Notes: a model not told the origin generated them from the sequence alone. A stretch of DNA of 64,000 nucleotides from Pseudomonas sp. BP8 (GCF_017875955.1 NZ_JAGINK010000001.1:1712001-1776000); one strand, 5' to 3'; positions 43,653-52,321 are shown, numbered from the stretch's first letter. A program made the numbers and translations.

Positions 43653-44009
43653 TTCATGATGCCGTGAAGTACGAAAAATCCTTCACGGTGTCTCCTGGAG
43701 AGTGCCGACAGCTATGCTGCAGGCCTTATGCGCTGGCACCTCCATGTACTTCTAGAGCAAACGCTCTGTTCAAGCCTGCGAATTCTCAAGCTAGTCTCTT
43801 TTACCGGTTTCGCAAATTTTTCCTGAGAATTCGTAGCATTATCAGACGGGGCTATAGTTCTCTGAAAATCTGAAAAAATTGCCAAGTGCTGGCGATAGAC
43901 AAATGCGCGATGACTGCTATAGGTTTAAGCACTTAGTCTTATATAAGTGGGCTCTTTATATAGCCTTTTAAGTGTTTCAGATGGATGACATGAAACCATT
44001 GGGGGGCGC

Positions 44010-45437
44010 ATGAGCGAACCGGGACAGAAGTTGCGCCTTGGCGCATTGATCGCGCTGGTGGTCGGCTCGATGATTGGTGGCGGGATTTTCTCCCTGCCGC
44101 AGAACATGGCCGCACGCGCCGATGTCGGCGCGGTACTGATTGGCTGGGGGATCACCGCCGTGGGCATGCTGGCCCTGGCGTTCGTGTTCCAGACCCTGGC
44201 CAATCGCAAGCCGGAATTGGATTCGGGGGTGTACGCCTACGCCAAGGCCGGTTTCGGCGACTACATGGGCTTTTCTTCGGCCTGGGGTTACTGGATCAGC
44301 GCCTGGCTGGGCAATGTCGGCTACTTCGTGCTGCTGTTCAGCACCCTTGGCTTTTACTTCCCGGTGTTTGGCGAAGGCAACACACCGGTGGCCATCGGCT
44401 GCGCCTCGTTGCTGCTGTGGGCGGTGCACTTTTTGGTGCTGCGCGGGATCAAGGAAGCCGCCTTCATCAACCAGGTGACCACGGTGGCCAAGGTGCTACC
44501 GCTGCTGATGTTCATCGTCATTGCCGCGTTTGCCTTTCGCGCCGACATCTTCACCCGCGATATCTGGGGGCTGGGCAACCCGCAGTTCGGTAGCGTCATG
44601 GAGCAGGTGCGCAACATGATGCTGGTGACGGTGTTCGTGTTTATCGGTATCGAAGGGGCGAGCGTCTATTCCGGGCGCGCGCAGCGGCGTTCGGACGTCG
44701 GCAAGGCCACAGTGATCGGTTTTCTGGGCGTGCTGGCATTGTTGGTGCTGGTCAACGTGCTGTCGCTGGGGGTGATGACCCAGCCAGAACTGGCCGGATT
44801 GCCGAACCCATCGCTGGCCTCGGTGCTCGAGCACATCGTTGGGCCGTGGGGCGCCTTGCTGATCAGCATCGGCTTGGCGGTGTCGCTGCTTGGCGCATTG
44901 CTGTCTTGGGCACTGCTGTGTGCCGAGATCCTTTATGCCACGGCCAAGGACAGGACCATGCCGCGTTTTCTGACGCGGGAGAATGCCAACCAGGTGCCAG
45001 CCAATGCGCTGTGGCTGACCAACTGCATGATTCAAGGGTTCTTGTTGATCACCCTGGTGTCGGCGGGGACGTATACCAGCCTGATCTACCTGGCCTCGTC
45101 GATGATTCTGGTGCCGTATCTGTGGTCAGCGGCTTATGCGGTGCTGTTGGCGGTGCGCGGGGAGGGCTATGACGGCCAGCCACGGGTGCGGCGCAAGGAT
45201 TTGCTGGTGGCGGGCCTGGCGCTGATTTACGCAGTCTGGCTGCTGTATGCCGGCGGGCTCAAGTACCTGCTGCTGTCGGCTTTGCTGTATGCGCCGGGGG
45301 TGATTCTGTTTGCCCGGGCCAAGCATGAGCAGGGGCAGGCGGTGTTTACCCGTTGGGAGAAGCTGATCTTTGCGGCGGTGCTGGTGGGCGCGGGATTGGC
45401 GGCGTATGGGTTGTATTCAGGGGTGCTGAGCCTTTGA
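44010..45437 (+). CDS. Second ArcD-type arginine/ornithine antiporter (divergent paralogue)
   Basis: This 475-residue APA transporter aligns without gaps to ArcD at 42150-43577. By eye about three quarters or more of residues are identical, with some long nucleotide tracts exactly shared. The signature GSMIGGGIFSLPQNMA and the loop ENANQVPANALWLTN are the same in both. It is a local duplicate pointing away from arcDABC, not part of that operon, and lacks the Anr-like box. It may serve arginine/ornithine or another basic amino acid. The 3' end overlaps the convergent YbaN-like gene by 92 nt. Confidence 0.92.
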   Translation: MSEPGQKLRLGALIALVVGSMIGGGIFSLPQNMAARADVGAVLIGWGITAVGMLALAFVFQTLANRKPELDSGVYAYAKAGFGDYMGFSSAWGYWISAWLGNVGYFVLLFSTLGFYFPVFGEGNTPVAIGCASLLLWAVHFLVLRGIKEAAFINQVTTVAKVLPLLMFIVIAAFAFRADIFTRDIWGLGNPQFGSVMEQVRNMMLVTVFVFIGIEGASVYSGRAQRRSDVGKATVIGFLGVLALLVLVNVLSLGVMTQPELAGLPNPSLASVLEHIVGPWGALLISIGLAVSLLGALLSWALLCAEILYATAKDRTMPRFLTRENANQVPANALWLTNCMIQGFLLITLVSAGTYTSLIYLASSMILVPYLWSAAYAVLLAVRGEGYDGQPRVRRKDLLVAGLALIYAVWLLYAGGLKYLLLSALLYAPGVILFARAKHEQGQAVFTRWEKLIFAAVLVGAGLAAYGLYSGVLSL

Positions 45438-45858
45438 GCTGATGGGTGTGTGTATCGCTTGATACGGTGGTGTCTGTCGCCCGCTCTGGGCGCGACCAGA
45501 TCCACAGGTTGCCCAGGCTCATGCCGCCGATCGCCAGGAACACCGGCCAGTGGTGGTCGAGAAAGATCAGCATCAGGCCTGCGCAGAACAGCATGCTGAG
45601 GGTGGCACTGACCTTGGCCCGGCGCTGGATGACCTTGCCGTTGCGCCAGTTGTACAGGATCGGCCCGAACAGCCGGTGGTTTTCCAGCCAAGCACTGAGG
45701 CGCGGCGAGCTGCGGGTCGCGGCCCAGGCAGCGAGGAGGATGAACTCGGTGGTCGGCAGGCCAGGGATGACGATGGCGACCAGGCCGATGCCCAGGCTCA
45801 CATAGGCCAGGATGCCATACAGCAGGCGGGACAGTTTCGAGCGGGCAAGTCGGGTCAT
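45346..45858 (-). CDS. YbaN-like (DUF454) inner-membrane protein
   Basis: From the ATG at 45856-45858 (MTRLARSKLSRLLYGILAYV) this is 170 residues. The DUF454 pattern is clear: LGIGLVAIVIPGLPTTEFIL, ARSSPRLSAWLENHRLFGP-like ATRSSPRLSAWLENHRLFGP, and two further hydrophobic segments. Homologues usually stop soon after the last helix (LGNLWIWSRPE). Here about 45 Pro/Thr/Ser-rich residues follow, mostly encoded inside the overlap with the second arcD. It lies 52 nt after the heme oxygenase gene; function is unknown. Confidence 0.82.
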   Translation of the reverse strand: MTRLARSKLSRLLYGILAYVSLGIGLVAIVIPGLPTTEFILLAAWAATRSSPRLSAWLENHRLFGPILYNWRNGKVIQRRAKVSATLSMLFCAGLMLIFLDHHWPVFLAIGGMSLGNLWIWSRPERATDTTVSSDTHTHQLKGSAPLNTTHTPPIPRPPAPPQRSASPNG

Positions 45859-45910
45859 GGTCTCACTGCAAGGACGGCCGGCCACAAGTGCTGTGGCTGG
45901 GTAAAGCGTA

Positions 45911-46516
45911 TCAGGCTAGCGCGGCGTCTGCAGCGTAGGCATGCTTGAGCAACGTGGTGAAGCGCTCGAAGGCGGCCACGGCACCGCGCTCGGCGGCGGC
46001 TTCTTCCTCGGCCGACAGCTCCAGGCCATCGAGGATTCGGGTGAACTGCTTCCAGCCTTCGGCGCGGCCACCGGCCGGCTCGCCGAGATGACGGGCGCCG
46101 AAACTGTCCGACAGCTCCAGGGCCACAGCGCGCTTGATCAGGAACGCGGCGCCCAGTTTGGAGCCTTCGGAGACGAAGATCCAGCCCATGGCCTCGCCCA
46201 GGCTCGGCGCTTGCAGCGCGCCGGCAACAGGTCCGGGGACTGCGGTGTTGAGGTCGGCAAGGTCCAGGCGGGCTTGCTCGGCGCGGCAGCGCTGGGCCAG
46301 GTCAGGGACGATGGCGATCAGTTGCGGGTCGTTGTAGAGCGCCTGCAGTTCTGACTGGAACAGGTACTGAGCGACGACGAAACGGGCGAAGCTTTCGCGG
46401 CTGTCGAACGGGGCGTGGGCTTTGACCAGCGCGTCCAGTTCGCTGTGGGGCGCGTGGGTGATCTGGTTCAGGCGTTGCGAGCGCAGGCTGGCGCGCTCGG
46501 CGGTGGCGGCGGTCAT
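45911..46516 (-). CDS. hemO: Heme oxygenase (HemO/PigA type)
   Basis: This enzyme opens heme to biliverdin, CO and iron after uptake. I start it at 46514-46516 (MTAATAERASLRSQRLNQIT, 201 residues); an ATG six codons earlier is possible. The likely proximal heme ligand is His24 in THAPHSELD. The distal helix is GWIFVSEGSKLGAAFLIKRA, and SFGARHLGEPAGGRAEGWKQ matches the Pseudomonas HemO/PigA family. It is downstream of the heme receptor in the same direction, separated by 193 nt containing a REP pair. Confidence 0.95.
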   Translation of the reverse strand: MTAATAERASLRSQRLNQITHAPHSELDALVKAHAPFDSRESFARFVVAQYLFQSELQALYNDPQLIAIVPDLAQRCRAEQARLDLADLNTAVPGPVAGALQAPSLGEAMGWIFVSEGSKLGAAFLIKRAVALELSDSFGARHLGEPAGGRAEGWKQFTRILDGLELSAEEEAAAERGAVAAFERFTTLLKHAYAADAALA

Positions 46517-46608
46517 GGGTGTGGTCCTTGGCAAATTAGGTGTCTAGAGACAAGACGAACAAGAAGACGCGCGACAGTAAAAAAACCTCACCTGAGCGGT
46601 GTCAGTGG

Positions 46609-46689
46609 CGGCCTCTTCGCGGGACAAGCCCGCTCCTACAGGGTTGGTGCTGAACCTGTAGGAGCGGGCTTGCCCCGCGAAGAGGCCGG
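46609..46689. repeat. Inverted REP pair between heme receptor and heme oxygenase genes
   Basis: A plus REP (46609-46642) and a minus REP (46655-46689) of the CGGCCTCTTCGCGGGACAAG subtype form a near-perfect stem of about 33 bp with a 12-nt loop. This is the same REP type as in elements A and B. It lies 20 nt after the receptor stop codon. Confidence 0.92.
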
Positions 46690-46709
46690 TGCTGAAACAC
46701 CGCGCCCGG

Positions 46710-49316
46710 TCAGATATCCCAGATCAGGTTGATAGCGAAGTTACGCCCTGGCGCAGTCAGGCGGTCGAGGTTGGCCGGCTGGGTGACTGCTGCCTCGCTC
46801 TGGCCGTTGGCGCCGACGCTTGCGTATTTGCGCACGTCATCCCACTGCCAGTACTTCTTGTCAGTCAGGTTGTACAGGCCGCCATTGACGGTCAGGTCAT
46901 CGGTGATCTTGTAGAAGCCGGTCAGGTCGAGCACGCCGTAACCTGGGGTACGGAAGCGCGAGCTGGAGCCGTCTGGCGCGAAGAATCGGGTGTCATCCAC
47001 GCGGTTCTTGCGCTTCACCAATGTCCAACTGAGCAGGGTGCCGTAGTCAGCCTGTTCGTAACCCAGGCCAAACACGCCGGTCAGCGGGTTAATGCTGTTG
47101 AGCGGCTGGCCGTCATCGTCATTACGGCCGTACAGATAGGCGACCGAGCCGATCGAGTACAGGCCTTCAGGTGCACCGAAGTGGTCCAGGTTCAGGCGGC
47201 CCTTGATCTCGGTGCCCTTGATGGTGGCATGCTTGATGTTGCTGGCCTGGAAGCTGTTGCTGAGGTCGGCGGACTGTACGGCCTCTTCGTTGATGAAGTC
47301 GCGGTACTTGTTGTAGAACACCGCCACATCGAAGTTGCCCGCATCGAAGTTGCCGCGCAGCCCGGTTTCATAACTCTTGCTTTTTTCAGGTTCGAGTCCG
47401 GGGTTCGGTTGCACCACGTAACCCAGGCCGGGGTTTTCAAAGCGGCCATACAACGATTTGGCGCTTGGCGTACGGAAGCCTTCGGCGTACTGGCCATACC
47501 AGGTGTAGTTGTCGTTGAAGGCATAGGTCACGCCGAATTTGGGCGAAACGCGGTGCCATTTTTTCTGCGCGTCGTCGACGTCGCCTGCAGGCGTGGTCGA
47601 CGAACCCTGCAAGCCGCGCAGGTAGGCATCGGTCATGTGCGGTTTGAGCTGGGTGTAGTCGTAGCGTACACCTGGCATGAAGGTCCACTGGTTCCAGCGG
47701 ATCTCATCCTGGGCAAACAGGCTGTAGGTATTGACGGTCGGGTCGGGGAAGTCGCTGACCAGCGCCTGGGCGTTCGGGGCATAGCTGGCGCCGATCGACG
47801 GACAACCGGAACCGACCGCTACACAGGTCGCGTCCCCGCTGCGTGAGCCGGTCACCTTCTCGTGCTTGAGGGTAGTGCCATAGGTCAGCAGATGCTCGGT
47901 TGCGCCGATGCTGAAGGCTTTGTCAGCCTGCGCGTCGAACACCCACTGACGGTCCTTGTAGGTGGTGTTGCGTGTACGCAGGACCTGACGGACGATCGGT
48001 ACGTAGAGCTCTTCGGTGTTCTGATCGGTCTTGGCGATCTGGTAGTTCAGGCTCCATTTGACATGGTCGGCCACCAGGCTATCGAGGCCGAACTCATGGT
48101 TGATGCCGAAGCGCTCGCGGGTGACGGTGTCGTTGCCGGTTCGTGTGCGGTACATGCCCGAGGCGCCCATGCCGGGGATGAAAGGCCCGCCCACGGCGCT
48201 GAGGATGTTCTGATCACGATCGTCCTTGTAACGCTCGTAGGTGAAGCCCAGGCGCGCGTCGTCGGCGTAGTTCCAGCCGGCCTTGGCGAGAATATTGGTT
48301 GTGCGTACGTCTTCAGGGTTGGCTGCAGTGCGGTCCAGCCCGGTGCCGCCGTCTTCGCCGTAGGATTCCTTTTCGTGGCCGTTGCGTTGGCTCAGGTGCA
48401 GCAGGCCGTCGAACTCACCCTGGCGTCCGGCAACCGTGGCCGAGGTCAGCCAGCTCTCGTCGGCCGAGCTGTAGCCGGTCTTCAGGCGCGCGCCGACGTC
48501 CTTGCCAGGCTTGATGATGTCTTCTGGATCGAGGGTGAAGTAACTGACCGCGCCACCAATCGCATTGCTGCCATACAGGACCGAAGCGGGGCCGCGCAGA
48601 ATCTCGACGCTCTTGACGATTTCCGGATCGACGTAGTTACGTTGGGTCTGCGCGTAGGGGCCGTAGAAGAAGCTGTCGGGGATTGATACACCGTCGACTT
48701 GGGTGAGAATCCGGTCACCGTCGATACCGCGGATGTTGTAACCGTTGAGGCCACTGCGCTGACCGGTGCCAGACACTGAAACGCCCGGCTCGTAGCGGAC
48801 CAGATCCTTGATGTCATTGACGTTCTGCCGATCCAGCTGCTCGCGGCTCATCACGCTGACAGTACTCGGCACCTGGCTGACGTCCTGGGCGTTGCGCGTG
48901 GCGCTGACGGTCAGTTGTTGCAGGGCGATCACGTTGCTGGCCGACTGGCGCTCGAGCACCACATTGCCGTTACCGATCTTGCGGTAGCCCACGCCAGTGC
49001 CCTGCAGCAAGCGCTTGAGCGCGGCCTCGGGCGTCAGCGAACCCTGCACGCCGGGCGACGACACCGCATTGGCAACATCAGCGTTGAAACCGACCTGCCA
49101 GCCTGTCACCTCACTGAAAGCATTGATCGCCGAGACCAGCGGCTGCTGGGCAATCGCGAAGCGATAGTCACCCATGCGCGGGCTGCTGGCCTGGGCCGGC
49201 TCTACGGCCAGCGCTGGCAGGCTGCAGGCACCGCTGGCGAGCAGCGCCAAGCTGAGCAGGGACAATTGCCCCATACGGCGGGAAGATGGAGACGGGCGAG
49301 TTTGACCTGTGGACAT
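46710..49316 (-). CDS. TonB-dependent heme receptor with signalling (STN) domain, HxuA-like
   Basis: This 868-residue outer-membrane receptor takes up heme or a heme carrier and signals to the FecR/FecI-type pair upstream. It has a signal peptide (start at Met1 or Met15, MGQLSLLSLALLASG; cleaved near ALA), an STN domain (about 50-125, FAIAQQPLVSAINAFSEVTG), a plug (QDVSQVPSTVSVMSREQLDR; EILRGPASVLYGSNAIGGAV) and a 22-strand barrel type C-terminus ending NFAINLIWDI. The heme-receptor motifs appear as FRTPSAKSLYGRF and PNPGLEPEKSKSYE, variants of FRAP and NPNL. The next gene is heme oxygenase, supporting heme as substrate. It could be HasR-like, but no hemophore gene is nearby. Confidence 0.9.
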   Translation of the reverse strand: MSTGQTRPSPSSRRMGQLSLLSLALLASGACSLPALAVEPAQASSPRMGDYRFAIAQQPLVSAINAFSEVTGWQVGFNADVANAVSSPGVQGSLTPEAALKRLLQGTGVGYRKIGNGNVVLERQSASNVIALQQLTVSATRNAQDVSQVPSTVSVMSREQLDRQNVNDIKDLVRYEPGVSVSGTGQRSGLNGYNIRGIDGDRILTQVDGVSIPDSFFYGPYAQTQRNYVDPEIVKSVEILRGPASVLYGSNAIGGAVSYFTLDPEDIIKPGKDVGARLKTGYSSADESWLTSATVAGRQGEFDGLLHLSQRNGHEKESYGEDGGTGLDRTAANPEDVRTTNILAKAGWNYADDARLGFTYERYKDDRDQNILSAVGGPFIPGMGASGMYRTRTGNDTVTRERFGINHEFGLDSLVADHVKWSLNYQIAKTDQNTEELYVPIVRQVLRTRNTTYKDRQWVFDAQADKAFSIGATEHLLTYGTTLKHEKVTGSRSGDATCVAVGSGCPSIGASYAPNAQALVSDFPDPTVNTYSLFAQDEIRWNQWTFMPGVRYDYTQLKPHMTDAYLRGLQGSSTTPAGDVDDAQKKWHRVSPKFGVTYAFNDNYTWYGQYAEGFRTPSAKSLYGRFENPGLGYVVQPNPGLEPEKSKSYETGLRGNFDAGNFDVAVFYNKYRDFINEEAVQSADLSNSFQASNIKHATIKGTEIKGRLNLDHFGAPEGLYSIGSVAYLYGRNDDDGQPLNSINPLTGVFGLGYEQADYGTLLSWTLVKRKNRVDDTRFFAPDGSSSRFRTPGYGVLDLTGFYKITDDLTVNGGLYNLTDKKYWQWDDVRKYASVGANGQSEAAVTQPANLDRLTAPGRNFAINLIWDI

Positions 49317-49442
49317 CGAAAGCGCTCCCAGACGCGCGGACTGTTATAGGTGCGATCTGTTCCTGCTTAAAAACAAGAATCAGTTGCATTGGCTATAACG
49401 AGACGACTGGGCTGGCGCTATCGCGTAAAAATAAATTCGCGG

Positions 49443-50405
49443 TCAGTTGAGAATGACTACCGCCGGGTATTCGTGCAGTTTCGCCGAAGTGATGTGGGCC
49501 AGGGCGCGCAGGGTCTCCAGCGGTTGATCGACGCGGTAATTGCCGGTTACCGCAACCTGCTCGAGCTGCGCGTTGCGGCTGATGATCCAGCCGGGGTAGT
49601 AACGGCGTACTTCAGCCAGGACCTGGCTCAGCGGGCAGTTCTCGAACACCAGGCGGCCGTCGATCCAGGCCAGGTCCTTGTGCATGTCGGGCCGCAGACG
49701 CTCGCCGAAACCCTTTGGGCCGACGCTGATGCTGTCGCCGGCGCTGAGGCGGATGCGCTGATCGCTGGTAGCCTGCAGGTCGACATCGCCACGCTGCACG
49801 CGGACCTGCGCTTCGCCGTCCAGATAACGCACGGCAAAATCGGTATCGCGCACCTGCGCCCGCAGCGGGCCGGCTTGCACTTCCAGCGGCAGCCGATCAG
49901 TGCCGCTCACCTGAAAGTACGCTTCACCTTGCAGCAGCCGAGCCACCTGGCGCCCGTCGCGCTGGTCGCTGGCGAAGGCTGAATTGGTGTTGAGCAGGAC
50001 TTTCGCACCGTCGCCCAGTTGCAGGCGCTGGCGTTCGCCTACCACGGTCAGGTGATCGGCCTGCAGGCGCACGGGCAGGTTGCCTACGGTGAACAGCCCG
50101 ACCAGCAGCACGGCGGCAGTGGCCAGCGGCTTCCAGTGTGAGCGCAGGCGCGCCGCGACGGTTTTGCGCCGAGTCTGGTGAATCTGTAGCGCGGCCTGGC
50201 GCAGGGGCGTGCCATTCCACAGGGCCTCGGCCTCGACATAGGCCTCGGCGTTCTGCGCAGCGGCGCTCAGCCACGCCTCGAAGGCGCGGGTATCGTCCTC
50301 GCTGGCGCATTGCAGGCGTACCAGCCAGTCCAGTGCCTCGTCCATGGCACGAGCACGGGCATCGGGCCCGGCGGGTGATGGGCGGGGGACGGGGCTGTCA
50401 GTCAC
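49443..50405 (-). CDS. FecR-family anti-sigma factor
   Basis: This inner-membrane regulator passes the receptor signal to the FecI-type sigma factor. I start at the GTG at 50403-50405, which follows AAGGAT by 5 nt and gives 320 residues (MTDSPVPRPSP...); the frame extends to 50465 without homology. Features are the N-terminal FecR region (ALDWLVRLQCASEDDTRAFEAWL), one membrane segment (WKPLATAAVLLVGLFTVGNL), and the periplasmic FecR core (GERQRLQLGDGAKVLLNTNS, GEAYFQVSGTDRLPLEVQA). The terminal STN-like domain ends LHEYPAVVILN. The receptor gene starts 126 nt downstream. Confidence 0.9.
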   Translation of the reverse strand: MTDSPVPRPSPAGPDARARAMDEALDWLVRLQCASEDDTRAFEAWLSAAAQNAEAYVEAEALWNGTPLRQAALQIHQTRRKTVAARLRSHWKPLATAAVLLVGLFTVGNLPVRLQADHLTVVGERQRLQLGDGAKVLLNTNSAFASDQRDGRQVARLLQGEAYFQVSGTDRLPLEVQAGPLRAQVRDTDFAVRYLDGEAQVRVQRGDVDLQATSDQRIRLSAGDSISVGPKGFGERLRPDMHKDLAWIDGRLVFENCPLSQVLAEVRRYYPGWIISRNAQLEQVAVTGNYRVDQPLETLRALAHITSAKLHEYPAVVILN

Positions 50406-50498
50406 GGGGGATCCTTGCGATGAGCGTTTTTTGCAAATAATCAAGGCTGCGACGAGCCAAGGCAAGGGTTTACCTTGGTCGAGTGGCGAGCGGTCGGC

Positions 50499-51011
50499 TC
50501 ACTTGAGGCGATCAGCCACGCCCATGCAGATAGCCATGATCAGTTTCAGTTCCTTCTGCACAGTACTCGCCGAGACCTGCAATTGCTCGGCGATTTCCAG
50601 GTAGCTGGCACCGTGCAACCGGCTGAGGATGAAAATCCGCTGCTGGCGCGCACTCAACTGGCCGAGGCTGACGCTCAAGTGCTTGAGCAATTGCTCGGCA
50701 TGGGCAGCGTCCTCGCTGCTGCTGGTGGGCGCGGCGACATTGTGCAGGATCTCTTCGGGTATATCGTCGACCAGCGTGCGGGCCTGTACCCGGCGCGCGC
50801 GCAGGTGATCAAGCGCGAGGTTGCGTGCGGTCTGGAAGACAAAAGGCTCAAGGTGCTCGATCGGCCGATCGCCCAAGGCGCGGGTGACGCGCAGGTAGGT
50901 TTCCTGCAGCAGGTCTTCGGCCGTGCTGGGATTGCCTACCATGCCCTGCAGCGTGCGTAGCAGGCTGAGACGCTGGGCAAGAAAGACGGTATTGAAGCGA
51001 GACTGACTCAC
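50499..51011 (-). CDS. FecI-family ECF sigma factor
   Basis: This 170-residue iron-starvation ECF sigma factor has sigma-2 (ILLQETYLRV-like AEDLLQETYLRVTRALGDRP) and sigma-4 (LSARQQRIFILSRLHGASYL, then EIAEQLQVSASTVQKELKLI) regions. It is the first gene of the sigma/anti-sigma/receptor/heme oxygenase series, 93 nt before the FecR gene. A Fur box lies 28 nt upstream, so it should be made under iron limitation. By order it resembles hxuI-hxuR-hxuA of P. aeruginosa. Confidence 0.92.
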   Translation of the reverse strand: MSQSRFNTVFLAQRLSLLRTLQGMVGNPSTAEDLLQETYLRVTRALGDRPIEHLEPFVFQTARNLALDHLRARRVQARTLVDDIPEEILHNVAAPTSSSEDAAHAEQLLKHLSVSLGQLSARQQRIFILSRLHGASYLEIAEQLQVSASTVQKELKLIMAICMGVADRLK

Positions 51012-51038
51012 GAGAGAACCTGACCGGTGCGGGGTGAA

Positions 51039-51053
51039 TGATAATGCTTATCA
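51039..51053. promoter_or_regulatory. Fur box upstream of the ECF sigma gene
   Basis: TGATAATGCTTATCA is a 6-3-6 palindrome and fits the 7-1-7 Fur core (consensus TGATAATNATTATCA) at nearly all positions. It is 28 nt upstream of the sigma gene ATG, overlapping the expected promoter. Iron-loaded Fur should block the sigma gene. Confidence 0.9.
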
Positions 51054-51135
51054 TCTATGCGGTTGGTCAAGTGTTGCTGCGGTAAAGAATTGGTAAGGAG
51101 ATATCTCCAGGCGGCAAATCAACGCACAGCGCGGC

Positions 51136-51162
51136 CCCTGTGGGAAAGGCGATCCCACAGGG
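51136..51162 (-). terminator. Hairpin downstream of gap (possible terminator)
   Basis: CCTGTGGGA and TCCCACAGG (51137-51162) form a 9-bp stem with an 8-nt loop about 15 nt after the gap stop. No T-run follows on the minus strand, so it may be a weak or Rho-assisted stop, or a remnant of a REP (the sequence resembles the outer arm CTCCCACAGG). Confidence 0.5.
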
Positions 51163-51176
51163 TAGGCGCAATTGGA

Positions 51177-52178
51177 TCAGCGTGCGCTACACAGTGCCAG
51201 GCAGTTATCCAGCATGCGGTTGGAGAACCCCCACTCGTTGTCGTACCAGGCCAGCACCTTGAGCATGCGGCCGTTGGCGCGGGTATGGTTGGCGTCGAAG
51301 ATCGACGACAGCGGGTTGTGGTTGAAGTCGCATGAAACCAACGGCAGGGCGTTGTAACCGAGCACGCGCGAGTGCCGGCTGGCTTCGAGGAACAGTTGGT
51401 TGACCTCGTCGGCGCTGGCATCACGCTTGAGGTTCACCGTCAGGTCGACCAGCGACACGTTGATCACCGGGACCCGTACCGCCATGCCGGTGAGCTTGCC
51501 GGCGAGCTCCGGCAGCACCAGGCCGACCGCCTCGGCGGCGCCCGTCTTGCTGGGGATCATCGACTGGGTCGCCGAGCGCGCGCGGTACGGGTCGCTGTGG
51601 TAGACGTCGGTCAGCACCTGATCGTTGGTGTAGGCATGAATGGTGGTCATCAGACCCTGTTCGATACCGAATTCACGGTGCAGCACCTGGGCGATAGGCG
51701 CCAGGCAGTTGGTGGTGCAGGAGGCACTGGAGATGATCTGGTGCGACGCCCGCAGTACGTCATGGTTGACCCCGTACACCACTGTCGCATCGACGCCCTT
51801 GCCCGGTGCCGAGATGATCACCTTGCCTGCGCCTGCGCTCAGGTGGGCGGCGGCCTTGGCGCGGTCGGTGAACAGCCCGGTGCATTCGAACACCACGTCG
51901 ATCGCTTCGGCCTTCCAGGGCAGTTCGGCCGGGTTGCGAATGGCGCTGACGGCAATCCGGTCGCCATTGACCGTGAGGCTTTCGTGATCGGCGGCTACCT
52001 CTGCATCAAAGATGCCGTGCACGCTGTCGTACTTGAGCAGGTGGGCGTTCATTGCGCTGTCGCCCAGGTCGTTGATGGCGACGACCTGCAGGTCCTGGCG
52101 GTAGCCTTGGGTATACAGTGCGCGCAGGACGTTGCGTCCGATGCGGCCGAATCCATTGATGGCGATGCGAAGGGTCAT
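51177..52178 (-). CDS. gap: Glyceraldehyde-3-phosphate dehydrogenase Gap
   Basis: This is NAD-type GAPDH of lower glycolysis, feeding on triose phosphate from the Entner-Doudoroff route. The ATG at 52176-52178 ([20 protein letters not shown]) gives 333 residues. Catalytic Cys154 lies in [11 protein letters not shown], and the Rossmann motif NGFGRIGR is at 8-15. It is divergent from edd with HexR-like palindromes between, as in P. putida, where HexR represses gap-1, edd and zwf. Confidence 0.96.
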   Translation of the reverse strand: MTLRIAINGFGRIGRNVLRALYTQGYRQDLQVVAINDLGDSAMNAHLLKYDSVHGIFDAEVAADHESLTVNGDRIAVSAIRNPAELPWKAEAIDVVFECTGLFTDRAKAAAHLSAGAGKVIISAPGKGVDATVVYGVNHDVLRASHQIISSASCTTNCLAPIAQVLHREFGIEQGLMTTIHAYTNDQVLTDVYHSDPYRARSATQSMIPSKTGAAEAVGLVLPELAGKLTGMAVRVPVINVSLVDLTVNLKRDASADEVNQLFLEASRHSRVLGYNALPLVSCDFNHNPLSSIFDANHTRANGRMLKVLAWYDNEWGFSNRMLDNCLALCSAR

Positions 52179-52256
52179 GGGCAATACCTCTGGCAGTCGT
52201 TGGAAGGCTGTGGCACAAGGTGTGTGACCGAGAAACCTGCCTTCGCTGAAACGGTT

Positions 52257-52274
52257 TTGTTATTGGAATAACAA
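52257..52274. promoter_or_regulatory. HexR-like operator, gap side
   Basis: TTGTTAT-N4-ATAACAA is a perfect 7-bp inverted repeat 79-96 nt upstream of gap. HexR sites in P. putida have TTGT-N7/8-ACAA; the spacing here is N10 between these tetramers, so this site is a good palindrome but a less exact HexR match than the one at 52322. Confidence 0.6.
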
Positions 52275-52321
52275 GATTATTCGTTATGGGATAGAAAACA
52301 AGCCCTTTTGATGGCAGTATT

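Larger units (their letters stand above)
43578..44009. other. Divergent regulatory region between the two arcD genes
   Basis: Besides the Anr-like box, this 432-nt space has a perfect 10-bp inverted repeat CGAATTCTCA (43779-43788) / TGAGAATTCG (43824-43833) separated by 35 nt, a small stem AGAGC/GCTCT (43754-43767) and an A/T-rich stretch before the second arcD (TTATATAAG near 43938, TTTATATAG near 43950). No second Anr-like box is seen on the side of the second arcD. No gene fits here. Confidence 0.65.

Noticed and set aside
43664..43873. A 69-codon open frame in the arcD-arcD space
   Set aside because: It has no ribosome site, crosses the inverted repeat, and its translation is not protein-like.
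46516..46608. Fur box directly upstream of hemO
   Set aside because: No TGATAA/TTATCA-like palindrome is present there. Iron control of hemO would have to come from readthrough or the sigma factor.
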